Notes: generated by a model not told the origin, from the sequence alone. Shown: positions 43,872-51,875, numbered from the stretch's first letter. The stretch: 64,000 bases of DNA from Chryseobacterium sp. C-71 (GCF_020911865.1 NZ_CP087131.1:930001-994000); one strand, 5' to 3'. A program made the numbers and translations.

Positions 43872-45500
43872 CTAAAACAAATAATCCGTACTCAAAAAAT
43901 TAGAATCGTGATCTCTGACAATGGTATTCAGAAGATTCTTGTTAGACTCAGTAGATTTTGCAGCAACCAAAGATCTGATAGAGAACGAACGAAGCGCATC
44001 AAACACCGAAAGCGTACCTTCGGCAGAATCTTTTCTTCCGGTAAATGGGAAAACATCTGGGCCACGCTGTGCCTGACAGTTGATATTTACTCTGCTTACC
44101 AAATTCACAAAAGGATCAATTAATTGTGAAACTTCCAAAGCATCTTCACTGAAAATACTCACCTGCATCCCGTGTGAAGCGTTGACCTGATAATCAATTG
44201 GCTCTTCAATTGTTTCAAATGGCACCACAGGAATGATTGGTCCGAATTGTTCTTCATGATATAATTTCATATCGCTGTTCACCGGATAAACCACCGCAGG
44301 AAATACAAAAGATTCTTCGTTGTAACCACCGTTTTCATTGAGAACTTTTCCTCCTTTAGATACAGCATCTTCAATGCATTCTTTAAGATATGAAGGCTTA
44401 TTAGCTTCGGGAAGCGGCGTGATTTTCACATCTTTTTCCCAAGGTAAACCTGGTTTTAATTCTGAAACGGCTTTATTTAATTTAGCTGTAAATTCTTCGG
44501 CGACTTCTTTCTGTACGAAGATCAGTTTCAGAGCCGTACAACGCTGTCCGTTGAAAGAAAGTGCTCCGAGAATAATTTCGCTCACAGCAATATCAAGATT
44601 GGCATTTTTGGTCACGATGGCTGCATTCTTTGCATCTAAACTTAAAATTGCACGAAGTCTGTTGACTTTTGGGTGCAGTTTTTTCAGTCCGTTGGCTACT
44701 TTACTAGAACCGATAAATGCCAAGACGTTCACTTTACCACTTTCCATAATTGGGGTGATGATTTCAGAACCTTTTCCATATAAAGTATTCACCGTTCCTT
44801 TTGGGAAAGCTTCTTTGAAGGCATGTAATAAAGGGTAATGTGCCAAAACACCGTGCTTAGGAAGTTTAAATATAATCGTATTCCCCATAATCAATGCAGG
44901 AATCAGCGTTGTAAAGATTTCGTTTAGCGGATAATTGAACGGTCCCATACTTAAAACCACTCCAAGCGGCGCTCTTCTGATTTGTGCAATGGTACCTTCC
45001 GCCTGTTGGAAACGGGATGACTCACGATCCAAATCTTTTAAGGCATCAATGGTTTGGTTGATATAATCTACGGTACGGTCGAATTCTTTGGTGGAATCCG
45101 GTAAGGTTTTCCCGATTTCCCACATCAATAATTTGATAATAAGATCACGTTCTTTAATCATTAAGTACACAAACTTCTGCATACATTTGATGCGGCCTTC
45201 TACAGACATGGTTGGCCATTCGCCGAGGCCATTGTTGTAGGCTTTTACAGATGCGTCAAGTACATCCATCGCTTCACCGACACCAATATTGGGAATGCTA
45301 CCCAGCAATTTTCTTTCTAACCCGTTTTCCGTTCGGATGCAGACCGGAGAGTAAATTTCTGTAACGTCACCCTTCCACTCTACCAATTCGCCGTTTAAAA
45401 GATAAACTCTCTGATGAATTTCCTGAACTTTATATTCTTCGGGGATTTCGTTTTCGCTTTTAAAAATTTCCTTGAATGATTCTGTATTTGCTGAACTCAT
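43872..45500 (-). CDS. gapN: Aldehyde dehydrogenase, NADP glyceraldehyde-3-phosphate dehydrogenase (GapN-like)
   Basis: 542 aa. The catalytic Cys is Cys321 in FNGQRCTALK, the GapN-type motif, and the NADP-binding FIGSSKVANG follows the family. Members oxidise glyceraldehyde-3-phosphate to 3-phosphoglycerate without phosphate, bypassing ATP formation. Unusually, the residue 34 before Cys321, which is Glu in ALDHs (in LELGGK), is Ser287 in LSLDAKN; the nearest acid is Asp289. It is alone on its strand, with 160 bp separating it from the broken toxin. Substrate identity is by family only. Confidence 0.82.
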   Translation of the reverse strand: MSSANTESFKEIFKSENEIPEEYKVQEIHQRVYLLNGELVEWKGDVTEIYSPVCIRTENGLERKLLGSIPNIGVGEAMDVLDASVKAYNNGLGEWPTMSVEGRIKCMQKFVYLMIKERDLIIKLLMWEIGKTLPDSTKEFDRTVDYINQTIDALKDLDRESSRFQQAEGTIAQIRRAPLGVVLSMGPFNYPLNEIFTTLIPALIMGNTIIFKLPKHGVLAHYPLLHAFKEAFPKGTVNTLYGKGSEIITPIMESGKVNVLAFIGSSKVANGLKKLHPKVNRLRAILSLDAKNAAIVTKNANLDIAVSEIILGALSFNGQRCTALKLIFVQKEVAEEFTAKLNKAVSELKPGLPWEKDVKITPLPEANKPSYLKECIEDAVSKGGKVLNENGGYNEESFVFPAVVYPVNSDMKLYHEEQFGPIIPVVPFETIEEPIDYQVNASHGMQVSIFSEDALEVSQLIDPFVNLVSRVNINCQAQRGPDVFPFTGRKDSAEGTLSVFDALRSFSIRSLVAAKSTESNKNLLNTIVRDHDSNFLSTDYLF

Positions 45501-45633
45501 AAATTTTTATTTTTAATAATTTGAAATTTGAAAGAATAAAGTTAGAGTTTAAGATCGACTTTCCGAATAACAAACTCATAGATTTGCTCTATTTACAAGG
45601 TTTTTGAATGAAATTTAATATACTTTTTGAGGC

Positions 45634-45661
45634 ATAAAAAACTCAGCAAAATTGCCGAGTT
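45634..45661 (-). terminator. Terminator of the intact toxin-antitoxin operon
   Basis: AACTCAGCAA (45640-45649) and TTGCCGAGTT (45652-45661) pair almost perfectly; the minus-strand hairpin is followed by TTTTTT. 14 bp beyond the toxin stop. Confidence 0.8.
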
Positions 45662-45674
45662 AATGTGTTTGTGA

Positions 45675-45977
45675 TTATTTTTCTAATGATTTATAATTTT
45701 CATCGGGATCTTGGAAGTTCTGCAGGATGCGAACAATAGTTATTTCATCATTTATTACCTTATAGATTATCGTATTATGTTTTGTTAAAAGAAATTTTCT
45801 AAAGTCGGTATCCAAATATTTTTCAAAATTCACATTAGCAGTTTCCAAAATATCAATTGCATCAATTAGTTTTTGATAAAAATCATCTGCTACTTTTTCA
45901 TTCCATTTATTTAGCAAATATTCTTCAATTCCAATTAAATCTAATTTTGCTTCAGAAGAAATCTTAACCTTTCGCAT
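45675..45977 (-). CDS. ParE/RelE-family toxin
   Basis: 100 aa, one RelE/ParE-like fold. MRKVKISSEAKLDLIGIEEY and LLNKWNEKVADDFYQKLID form the N-terminal helices; the beta-sheet follows with YLDTDFRKFLLTKHNTIIYK and DEITIVRILQNFQDP. RNase-type RelE residues are not obvious, and the helical start favours ParE-like or related plasmid-stabilisation toxins. Its start overlaps the upstream antitoxin stop by 14 bp. It is intact, in contrast to 43415. Confidence 0.85.
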   Translation of the reverse strand: MRKVKISSEAKLDLIGIEEYLLNKWNEKVADDFYQKLIDAIDILETANVNFEKYLDTDFRKFLLTKHNTIIYKVINDEITIVRILQNFQDPDENYKSLEK

Positions 45978-46302
45978 CTTTCAAAGTTTTTAATCTTTCC
46001 CTGCGTTCCGCTACAAAGTCGTAGAAATCCGTAGTTTTCCCATTATCAATTTCTTCCTGAGCTTTTTTCAACGATTCCAGAATTTCTTCTTTGGTTTCAT
46101 TTCTCCATTCTTTAGGTTCAATCGTTTTAGAAATGACTAAAAGTTCTTCCGGCGTAAATCTTTTTTCTTTTAGTTTTTTGAAAAAAGTAGGCTTTTTAAT
46201 TCCTGATTTCTCAATAATGTATGACATTTTGAAAGGAGAATTTTTCAGAATCTCATCAATGTTATTTTGAATCTCTATATATTTTTCTATTTCAGCTATC
46301 AT
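45964..46302 (-). CDS. Antitoxin of the intact ParE-type locus, HTH start
   Basis: 112 aa. MIAEIEKYIEIQNNIDEILK then a HTH-like segment, FKMSYIIEKSGIKKPTFFKK, suggests DNA binding and autoregulation. The C-terminal half (EEILESLKKAQEEIDNGK) is the toxin-neutralising type tail. It is translated first and overlaps the toxin by 14 bp. The pair forms a classical type II arrangement. Confidence 0.8.
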   Translation of the reverse strand: MIAEIEKYIEIQNNIDEILKNSPFKMSYIIEKSGIKKPTFFKKLKEKRFTPEELLVISKTIEPKEWRNETKEEILESLKKAQEEIDNGKTTDFYDFVAERRERLKTLKDAKG

Positions 46303-46416
46303 AATTTTATATATTTTGGTATCGACTTATGAGACAAATGTAATAAAAATCTTCTTTTCTTTTGAAAATTTTTAGCTTTGAATTAAATCTTGCGTCGAAG
46401 TCCACAGATAGAAATT

Positions 46417-47175
46417 CTACAAATGAAAATACCTCGGATCGGGAAATTGAAATTCAAAATCCAATTCAGTAATCAATTTTTCAGGAGAAATAGTTCTTCC
46501 AATCGCTGTTCTTTCTCCATTGTAAGGCAAATCTTTCTGCGCATTGATCACCTCTTCTTTGTTTGGATGAATTGGTGCAACAACATTATAGACTTTAGAT
46601 TCAGAATTATTTTCAAGCATTTTTTCGATCACCGAAACGATATCTGAATAATGAATGTGATTCACCAACTGATCCAGACCTGAGATGTTGTAATTTTTTA
46701 AAAGTCTGTCACCACCCATCAAACCAGCCAATCTCAGGATATTTGTTTCAGGAAATTTTTCTAAAATAAAACTTTCACTTTCTACTTCTTTCGCAGGCTG
46801 ATCGTCTTCTGTAAATTCTTTTTCGGTTTCAGGGTAAACACCTGTGGAACTTGCCAAGAATAACTGACCCTTGTAATCTCCCAGAAAGTTGAGCAGGTTT
46901 TGCCTTTTGTCATTCATCGGAACTTTGGCTCCCCGAAGTCCAGAAAAAGGCACACAAATAAAAATGGCATCCAGTTCTTTTGCAACTTTCCATTCTTTCA
47001 TTTCAGAATACAGTTCATGTGAAAAACGGATTAAACTAGCATGATAACCTTTGGATTCTATACTTTCAATTTTTGATGCTGTGGTGGTGGTTGCAAAAAT
47101 TTCGTATTGTTCTGATAGTCTCTTTGCGATGTGATTGCCGAGCCAGCCGAAGCCTATGATGCCTAGTTTTTTCAT
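46417..47175 (-). CDS. NAD(P)-binding SDR-like / epimerase-type protein
   Basis: 252 aa. The NAD(P) loop GIIGFGWLGNHIAKRL starts the protein, as in extended SDR / YeeZ-like enzymes that resemble both epimerases and 6-phosphogluconate-type loops. FLASSTGVYPETEKEFTEDD is the sugar-epimerase Ser/Tyr-like region, and LRLAGLMGGDRLLKNYNISG follows. The catalytic YxxxK of SDRs is not clear, so activity is uncertain. It is 15 bp after the 150-aa gene upstream. Confidence 0.8.
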   Translation of the reverse strand: MKKLGIIGFGWLGNHIAKRLSEQYEIFATTTTASKIESIESKGYHASLIRFSHELYSEMKEWKVAKELDAIFICVPFSGLRGAKVPMNDKRQNLLNFLGDYKGQLFLASSTGVYPETEKEFTEDDQPAKEVESESFILEKFPETNILRLAGLMGGDRLLKNYNISGLDQLVNHIHYSDIVSVIEKMLENNSESKVYNVVAPIHPNKEEVINAQKDLPYNGERTAIGRTISPEKLITELDFEFQFPDPRYFHL

Positions 47176-47190
47176 ATTAATAGTTGTTCT

Positions 47191-47643
47191 TTATACATCT
47201 TCATAGCCTTTGATATAATAAAATACAAATGCTGAAATAAGTAATTTATTGTGAAAATTTTCTTCTACCTGAGCCTCATAGATCGGTTTTCGAAAACTGT
47301 ACCTTCTTCTGAATTTTACCAGCAGTTTGTCGTTTTCAAACTGATAAAGCGAAATCAAACTTTTATACCAACTTTTGGATTTATAGTAATAGATTTCGGT
47401 ATAACTTCCACCATAGTAAAATATTCTTTCGTGCACAGAATCTATTTTCAGCATTAATTTTCCATCCTCATTATAATAATGAATCTCTCTGCCGAAAAAA
47501 CCTATTTTCTTGTGATAGTAAGCTTTACCATCCACTTTCAAATGTTCATGTGTTCCTTTTATAAAAGAACTGAAAACCTGTTCTCCCACGAGACAGCCTC
47601 GGTCATCGTATATATTATAGAGATTAGCTTTAAACATTTTCAT
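47191..47643 (-). CDS. Hypothetical protein, 150 aa, beta-rich (possibly tubby/LURP-one-like)
   Basis: A beta-rich pattern: MFKANLYNIYDDRGCLVGEQ, VDGKAYYHKKIGFFGREIHY, KLLVKFRRRYSFRKPIYEAQ and a final hydrophobic helix, LLISAFVFYYIKGYEDV. The ordering of beta strands ending in a buried helix resembles tubby-C-terminal/LURP-one-like folds, but that is a weak recollection. It is 15 bp upstream of the SDR-like gene and likely cotranscribed. Function unknown. Confidence 0.65.
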   Translation of the reverse strand: MKMFKANLYNIYDDRGCLVGEQVFSSFIKGTHEHLKVDGKAYYHKKIGFFGREIHYYNEDGKLMLKIDSVHERIFYYGGSYTEIYYYKSKSWYKSLISLYQFENDKLLVKFRRRYSFRKPIYEAQVEENFHNKLLISAFVFYYIKGYEDV

Positions 47644-47709
47644 GTTTCAAAAATATCATTTTAATACAGACATTCATTAATAAATTTCATGGAATCTGCA
47701 ATGAAAATA

Positions 47710-47733
47710 CCGTCAGTTCGCTCCGTCAGTTCG
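47710..47733. repeat. CCGTCAGTTCG direct repeat at the IS110 3' flank
   Basis: CCGTCAGTTCG occurs at 47710-47720 and 47723-47733, about 5-28 bp downstream of the IS110 transposase stop, in the direction of transcription. It may lie at or near the element end; the exact end is not determinable here. Confidence 0.6.
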
Positions 47734-47737
47734 ATTT

Positions 47738-48715
47738 CTATGACATAAGCAAATTATTTTTATACACAGAATTATTTTTTATCAAAGCATAAACTCTGTG
47801 TATGATTTTATTTCTAATTGCATTTAAGACAGACATTTTATTCTTTCCCTCTAAAACCTTTCTTTGAAAATATGAAGCGAGATCATTTTTCAATCTTATG
47901 GAGCTCAACGCAGCTAAATGTAAAATCTTTTTTAATTCCTTATCAGCCATCGTAGAGACTCGAGGTTTGTAATAGATTGATGAACCTGAGCGATGATCAA
48001 ACGGAACTACCCCTGAATAACAAGCCATCTTTCTTGCCGATTGAATCTCTGTAAATCCATTAGTTTTAACAATTAGCATAGTAGCCAATACTTTTCCAAC
48101 ACCTGGGACAGTCTGTATTCTTTTATATTGATCCTTCAATTCTACATTCGATTCAATAATCTCTACCATCTTTTTCTCAACTGTTTTAATCTGCTTGTCT
48201 AAAAGTAAAATCAATTGTTTATTAAGTTTTATAATTTCCTTATCTGTATGATTTTTAAGAAAGCTTAAATCTTTCATCTGTCTTAATAAACCTGCTTTTA
48301 TTTTTACTCTGTGTCTACGTTCTGCATTGAGTAAACTTATCTTTTGAATCTCTGAAGATTTAGCAATCCAAGGCTCTAAATCCATGTGGTTTTTCTCCAA
48401 AAAAATACAAATTCTCTGACTGTCGAGTTTATCATTCTTACCCCTTAAAAAACCGATGCTTTTCTTTAAATGAAGTGGATTTATAACAAAAACTAAAAGG
48501 TCCATATTACTTAGAACTTCGTAAAGTTCAAAATTATACCTTCCTGTATTTTCCATTCCTACAACGGTATCTGCAGTATTGGAGAAACTTTTGAAAAACT
48601 TTTTGATAGCTTTCGAATTATTCTCAATTTGATAATGCTGTGTTTTAGAACCTCCCTTAACGAAAACATCCAGAGTTAGTTTACTAATGTCAATTCCAAT
48701 AAAAACTTTTTCCAT
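47738..48715 (-). CDS. IS110-family transposase (recombinase)
   Basis: 325 aa. The N-terminal RuvC-like DEDD site is complete: Asp9 in GIDISK, Glu55 in VVGMENTGRY, Asp95 and Asp98 in GKNDKLDSQR. The C-terminal Tnp_20 domain has IQTVPGVGKVLATMLIVKTN, and the nucleophilic Ser lies in VVPFDHRSGSSIYY (about 243-246). The gene is intact. In the IS110 family a bridge RNA encoded in the non-coding end programs target and donor choice; upstream non-coding DNA is typical of the IS110 group and present here. Confidence 0.93.
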   Translation of the reverse strand: MEKVFIGIDISKLTLDVFVKGGSKTQHYQIENNSKAIKKFFKSFSNTADTVVGMENTGRYNFELYEVLSNMDLLVFVINPLHLKKSIGFLRGKNDKLDSQRICIFLEKNHMDLEPWIAKSSEIQKISLLNAERRHRVKIKAGLLRQMKDLSFLKNHTDKEIIKLNKQLILLLDKQIKTVEKKMVEIIESNVELKDQYKRIQTVPGVGKVLATMLIVKTNGFTEIQSARKMACYSGVVPFDHRSGSSIYYKPRVSTMADKELKKILHLAALSSIRLKNDLASYFQRKVLEGKNKMSVLNAIRNKIIHRVYALIKNNSVYKNNLLMS

Positions 48716-49034
48716 AAATTTGTTTTGATTAATTGAAAGAGAAACTTATCATCATCTCAACTCCTTAATAATGGGCTCCAATCCCGAATTTCTATCTGAG
48801 TTTTTTGATAAGAAAGTGTTTAAGTCTTAATCGAACTATGAGTTTTGCTCGGAGTGATTATTAGTTTACTTAAACACTTGTCTCTTCTTAATAAAAGTAT
48901 CAATTTTCTTTTTACAAATCTAAAGGAGTGTTTTTCGCAGCTAAACGGAGAAAAATGTATCGAGAACCAGTGAAATGAAGCACAGAATTTTGCCTGTCTT
49001 TCAAAAAGTTCTTGATCTGTTTTCTTTAAAAGAC
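48716..49034 (-). other. Non-coding upstream end of the IS110 element, candidate bridge-RNA region
   Basis: The 319 bp between the transposase ATG and the M23 gene contain no supported gene. A perfect 12-bp inverted repeat, AAGTGTTTAAGT (48814-48825) and ACTTAAACACTT (48868-48879), frames 42 bp. In IS110-group elements the long left end upstream of the transposase encodes the bridge RNA with two internal loops. The position and strand are right; the exact RNA, its ends and loops cannot be drawn here with certainty. Element boundaries are unknown, so part of this may be flank. Confidence 0.45.
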
Positions 49035-49715
49035 CTACTCGGTAATCTTCAACAAAATATCCGGATCCGGGCAATTTTTACTGTAAAAACCGAGATCATT
49101 TTCACTGCAGACTCCGGGATAATCGCCTTTTTTATTTTCCAAATCTTTAATGATCTGAAAATGCAGATGTGGCGCATAATCACCATTCACCGGCGGTTTT
49201 CCGAGTTCGGCAATCTTTTCTCCTTTTTTTACGGGTTGACCTTCACTTTTTCCATCAAGACTTTCCAGGCTAAGGTGACCGTACAGCGTGTAAAAAGTAA
49301 CGCCTTCAATTTCATGCTGAAGAATAACCGTCGGACCATAATCGCCCAGAAAAGTATTGTTTTGAAAACTGTGAACGGTGCCGTTCAAAGCACTTAACAC
49401 AGGAGTTCCTGCTTTGATCCACAAATCCAGACCAAGATGAATGTTTCTCTCTTCTGTATTTTCGGCATTAAAATTTTCGCTTCTTTTATACAGATTTCGC
49501 CTTTCCAGATAACCGCCAAATGCTACTTTCGCTTTATTTTCTAATAGATGCTCTTCAATAAATTCTTCAAATTTTTCTGCATTGGTAAGATCCAGATTTA
49601 AAGCATCCGTATGCCGAGCCGAGAGATCAATCGCCACATAATCTTTGGTATCGATGGAAGCGTCAATCACTTTTACGTTGGTTTGCTTTTGGAGAATATC
49701 TTCTAATGTGTTCAT
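49035..49715 (-). CDS. M23 family metallopeptidase (peptidoglycan DD-endopeptidase-like)
   Basis: 226 aa from the ATG at 49715 (MNTLEDIL); the frame extends seven codons further upstream without a better start. The LytM/M23 core is present: RNIHLGLDLWIKAGTPVLSA with the first His and Asp, YTLYGHLSLESLDGKSEGQP, and the HxH in APHLHFQIIKDLEN. There is no signal peptide or LysM domain, so location is uncertain and the target (peptidoglycan cross-links) is by family. It is the first gene after the IS110 element and is divergent from the membrane protein at 50007. Confidence 0.87.
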   Translation of the reverse strand: MNTLEDILQKQTNVKVIDASIDTKDYVAIDLSARHTDALNLDLTNAEKFEEFIEEHLLENKAKVAFGGYLERRNLYKRSENFNAENTEERNIHLGLDLWIKAGTPVLSALNGTVHSFQNNTFLGDYGPTVILQHEIEGVTFYTLYGHLSLESLDGKSEGQPVKKGEKIAELGKPPVNGDYAPHLHFQIIKDLENKKGDYPGVCSENDLGFYSKNCPDPDILLKITE

Positions 49716-49851
49716 TATAATATTTGTAAAAACCAAAGATAGAGAATGTGATTAGAATATTTTTAATGCGGACTTTCAATCCGTAAAAATTCACAAAAAA
49801 GCTTAGACACAGATTTAAAATCTACACATTCAAGGTTCAAAATACTTTCAA

Positions 49852-49877
49852 AAAACCTGCCTCACACTAGAGGTTTT
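49852..49877. terminator. AAACCT-family hairpin in a divergent gap
   Basis: AAAACCT and AGGTTTT arms around GCCTCACACTAG, with a TCATTTTTC tail. It is a diverged member of the recurrent terminator family. It sits between divergent genes, so a terminator has no obvious gene to serve; it may be a relic of a lost plus-strand gene. Confidence 0.5.
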
Positions 49878-50006
49878 CATTTTTCTGAAAAATCTCGGAA
49901 ATCTGGGCAACCTTTTCAAAATTTTAAAGTCTAATAAATAAAGAATGAAGACATTTTTTCAAATTAAAAATTCTTTTTTGTTTGTTGAACTTTAAATTTA
50001 TTGGTT

Positions 50007-50642
50007 ATGAAGAAAGTACTTTATACTCTGGTGTTTCTAATGTGTGGCAACCTCTGTTTTGCACAGAAAGACAAGATCGCATTTTACGGAGGAGTAGAAT
50101 GGCAGCCTGCAATTCGGCAGTATCAGCCTGCGATACAACTTAATGGACGGGGCTATGTGAATAACCGTATTTCATTGGGTGCAGCAATGAGTTACACGGG
50201 CGAAAAGCATTCTGAAAATTTTGGCTATTTTGCCAACAGAACCTGGTCAAATCATTTGATTATCAATTTTTTAGTTCAAAATGATGTGATCAATAGCGAT
50301 AATTTTTTTTTCAGCACGTATCTCTCGACCGGTTTTTATTTTTTAGGCCTCGTCAATCCTGACGACAGAACGACTGAAACTTCCTACAGCGAAGTGGACG
50401 GCATCTGGATGGAGAATCAATATGAAGTACCGCGAAAGCTCAACCGTGATCTCTTTTACAACATCCAGGGTGGAGTAGATTTTTCGCTGAAATTGGGAAG
50501 TTTCACAAAAGAAGAGGTTGGTATATATCTCACCACAAGAGCAGGCTATCAGTTTGTTTTCGGTAATGGAGATGTTGCCAATGGCAGTCAGTTTTCAAAA
50601 CCTGTAATTTCTGTTGGGGTGACATTGAAGGGGAATAAATAG
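50007..50642 (+). CDS. Secreted/outer-membrane hypothetical protein, 211 aa
   Basis: Start chosen at the ATG (50007) rather than the TTG six bases before, giving signal peptide MKKVLYTLVFLMCGNLCFAQ. The mature part alternates polar and hydrophobic residues (IAFYGGVEWQPAIRQYQPAI, FNIQGGVDFSLKLGSFTKE) and ends in a strand SVGVTLKGNK, consistent with a small beta-barrel or porin-like outer-membrane protein. No family was recognised. It ends 17 bp before a converging DUF6261-like gene fragment. Confidence 0.75.
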   Translation: MKKVLYTLVFLMCGNLCFAQKDKIAFYGGVEWQPAIRQYQPAIQLNGRGYVNNRISLGAAMSYTGEKHSENFGYFANRTWSNHLIINFLVQNDVINSDNFFFSTYLSTGFYFLGLVNPDDRTTETSYSEVDGIWMENQYEVPRKLNRDLFYNIQGGVDFSLKLGSFTKEEVGIYLTTRAGYQFVFGNGDVANGSQFSKPVISVGVTLKGNK

Positions 50643-50658
50643 TTTTGCTTTTCACAGG

Positions 50659-50742
50659 TTATTTTCCTGACTGAATGCTGGTAATTCCTTGAGCCAAAGT
50701 CGCAAGGTCTTTGGTGCTCAGTCTCACTAATGAAATCTTCAT
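50659..50742 (-). pseudogene. Truncated DUF6261-like gene remnant
   Basis: From the ATG at 50742 the frame reads MKISLVRLSTKDLATLAQGI and TSIQSGK, then stops. 'MKISLVRLSTKDLATLAQ' is the conserved start of DUF6261 proteins, usually over 200 aa. Here only 27 codons survive; the following DNA is taken by the neighbouring gene end. IS982 copy 2 is inserted 27 bp upstream of the start, separating the remnant from its former promoter. The family name is a recollection, so it needs a search. Confidence 0.6.
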
Positions 50743-50762
50743 CGTTTAATGTGTTTGTTTGT

Positions 50763-50769
50763 TAAAAAT
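50763..50769. repeat. Target-site duplication TAAAAAT, left of IS982 copy 2
   Basis: TAAAAAT occurs here and at 51802-51808, abutting the element on both sides: a perfect 7-bp duplication. Confidence 0.85.
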
Positions 50770-51801
50770 ACCTGAGTTCGGGATAAGAATACAAAATAAA
50801 TTTGCAATAAAAAGCAATAATTCGTATATTTAAGTATCTAACATTCAAATATTTAAACGAACTATTGCTTATGATTTTGAAAGACCAAATTACAAATATT
50901 TTTGTACAAGTTGATGATTTCTGTAAAGAATTTGATTTCCAAATCAAACACATGAAATTTCAGGCGCTCGGCGACCAAAAGAAGAGAAGAAACAGAAGAT
51001 CTATGATGTCGGATTCTGAAATTATTACGATTATGATTGGTTTTCATCTGGGTGCACACAAAACATTTAAGCATTATTATCAGGAAATAGTTTGTGGTTA
51101 TTGGAATAATTTGTTTCCCAAAGCCCTTTCCTACAATAGATTTATAGAACTTCAGCAAAGAAGCTTTGTGGTTTTTGCCTTATTTTTGAAAGAAAAATGT
51201 CTGGGTAAATGTACTGGAATCAGCTTTATGGACAGCACAACTTTGAAAGTTTGCAGAAACCAAAGGATTCACAATCACAAAGTTTTCAAAGGTTTGGCAG
51301 AGCGAGGAAAATCTTCGATGGGTTGGTTTTATGGGTTTAAACTGCATTTGGTTTGTAATGAAAAGGGAGAACTTTTATCCTTTTATATAACGAAAGGAAA
51401 TATTGATGACAGAAACCCAAAGCATATCAAAAAAATGACGCAGCAGCTTTTTGGAAAACTATTTGCCGATAAAGGATATCTTTCCAAGGCTCTTTGGGAA
51501 ATGCTTTTTGCTGATGGAATCCAGCTTTTTACTAAACTTCGTAAGAATATGAAGAATCATATTATGAAAATGGAAGACAAAATTTTGCTCCGAAAAAGAG
51601 CCATCATTGAAACGATCAATGATGAATTAAAGAACCATTGTCAAGTGGAACATACTCGCCACAGAAGTGTTAGTAATTTTATGATGAATATTTTGGGGAG
51701 CTTAACTGCTTATTGTTTCTTCCCCAAAAAACCATCATTAAACTTAAAAAAAGTAAATGATGGTCAATTGTTTTTAAATTTTGCTTAAACCGAACTCAGG
51801 T
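50770..51801 (+). mobile_element. IS982-family insertion sequence, copy 2
   Basis: A 1032-bp element, the same length as copy 1, ends ACCTGAGTTCGG and CCGAACTCAGGT. It lies in the opposite orientation to copy 1, 18.6 kb away. TAAAAAT target duplications show it transposed independently into this site, upstream of a DUF6261-like remnant. Confidence 0.93.
50871..51788 (+). CDS. IS982-family transposase (copy 2)
   Basis: 305 aa from the ATG at 50871 (the frame begins two codons earlier at a TTG). The protein is identical to copy 1, with the same intact DDE residues (Asp121, Asp200, Glu247). Identity of both copies, including untranslated ends, indicates very recent spread or recent gene conversion. 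Confidence 0.95.
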   Translation: MILKDQITNIFVQVDDFCKEFDFQIKHMKFQALGDQKKRRNRRSMMSDSEIITIMIGFHLGAHKTFKHYYQEIVCGYWNNLFPKALSYNRFIELQQRSFVVFALFLKEKCLGKCTGISFMDSTTLKVCRNQRIHNHKVFKGLAERGKSSMGWFYGFKLHLVCNEKGELLSFYITKGNIDDRNPKHIKKMTQQLFGKLFADKGYLSKALWEMLFADGIQLFTKLRKNMKNHIMKMEDKILLRKRAIIETINDELKNHCQVEHTRHRSVSNFMMNILGSLTAYCFFPKKPSLNLKKVNDGQLFLNFA

Positions 51802-51840
51802 TAAAAATGTATTAATTACTCAAAACAAATATAAAAAATT

Positions 51841-51858
51841 CTGCATTTTGTTTAAAAC
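51841..51858. repeat. Inverted copy of the 42-bp repeat-unit junction
   Basis: CTGCATTTTGTTTAAAAC (51841-51858) is the exact reverse complement of GTTTTAAACAAAATGCAG at 51989-52006, inside the tandem repeat just downstream. Confidence 0.8.
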
Positions 51859-51875
51859 ATTTTGTGGGAAATAAA

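Noticed and set aside
48820..49074. 84-codon minus-strand ORF upstream of the IS110 transposase
   Set aside because: It overlaps the end of the M23 gene in another frame and runs through the inverted repeat of the non-coding IS end; composition is not protein-like.
50862..51158. 98-codon antisense ORF inside IS982 (also in copy 1)
   Set aside because: Same frame appears in both copies only because the elements are identical; it is antisense to the transposase and has no signal of its own.
31158..51808. The two IS982 copies as a composite transposon carrying the 18.6-kb segment
   Set aside because: Each copy has its own distinct 7-bp target duplication directly at both of its ends; a composite unit would show one duplication only at the outer ends.
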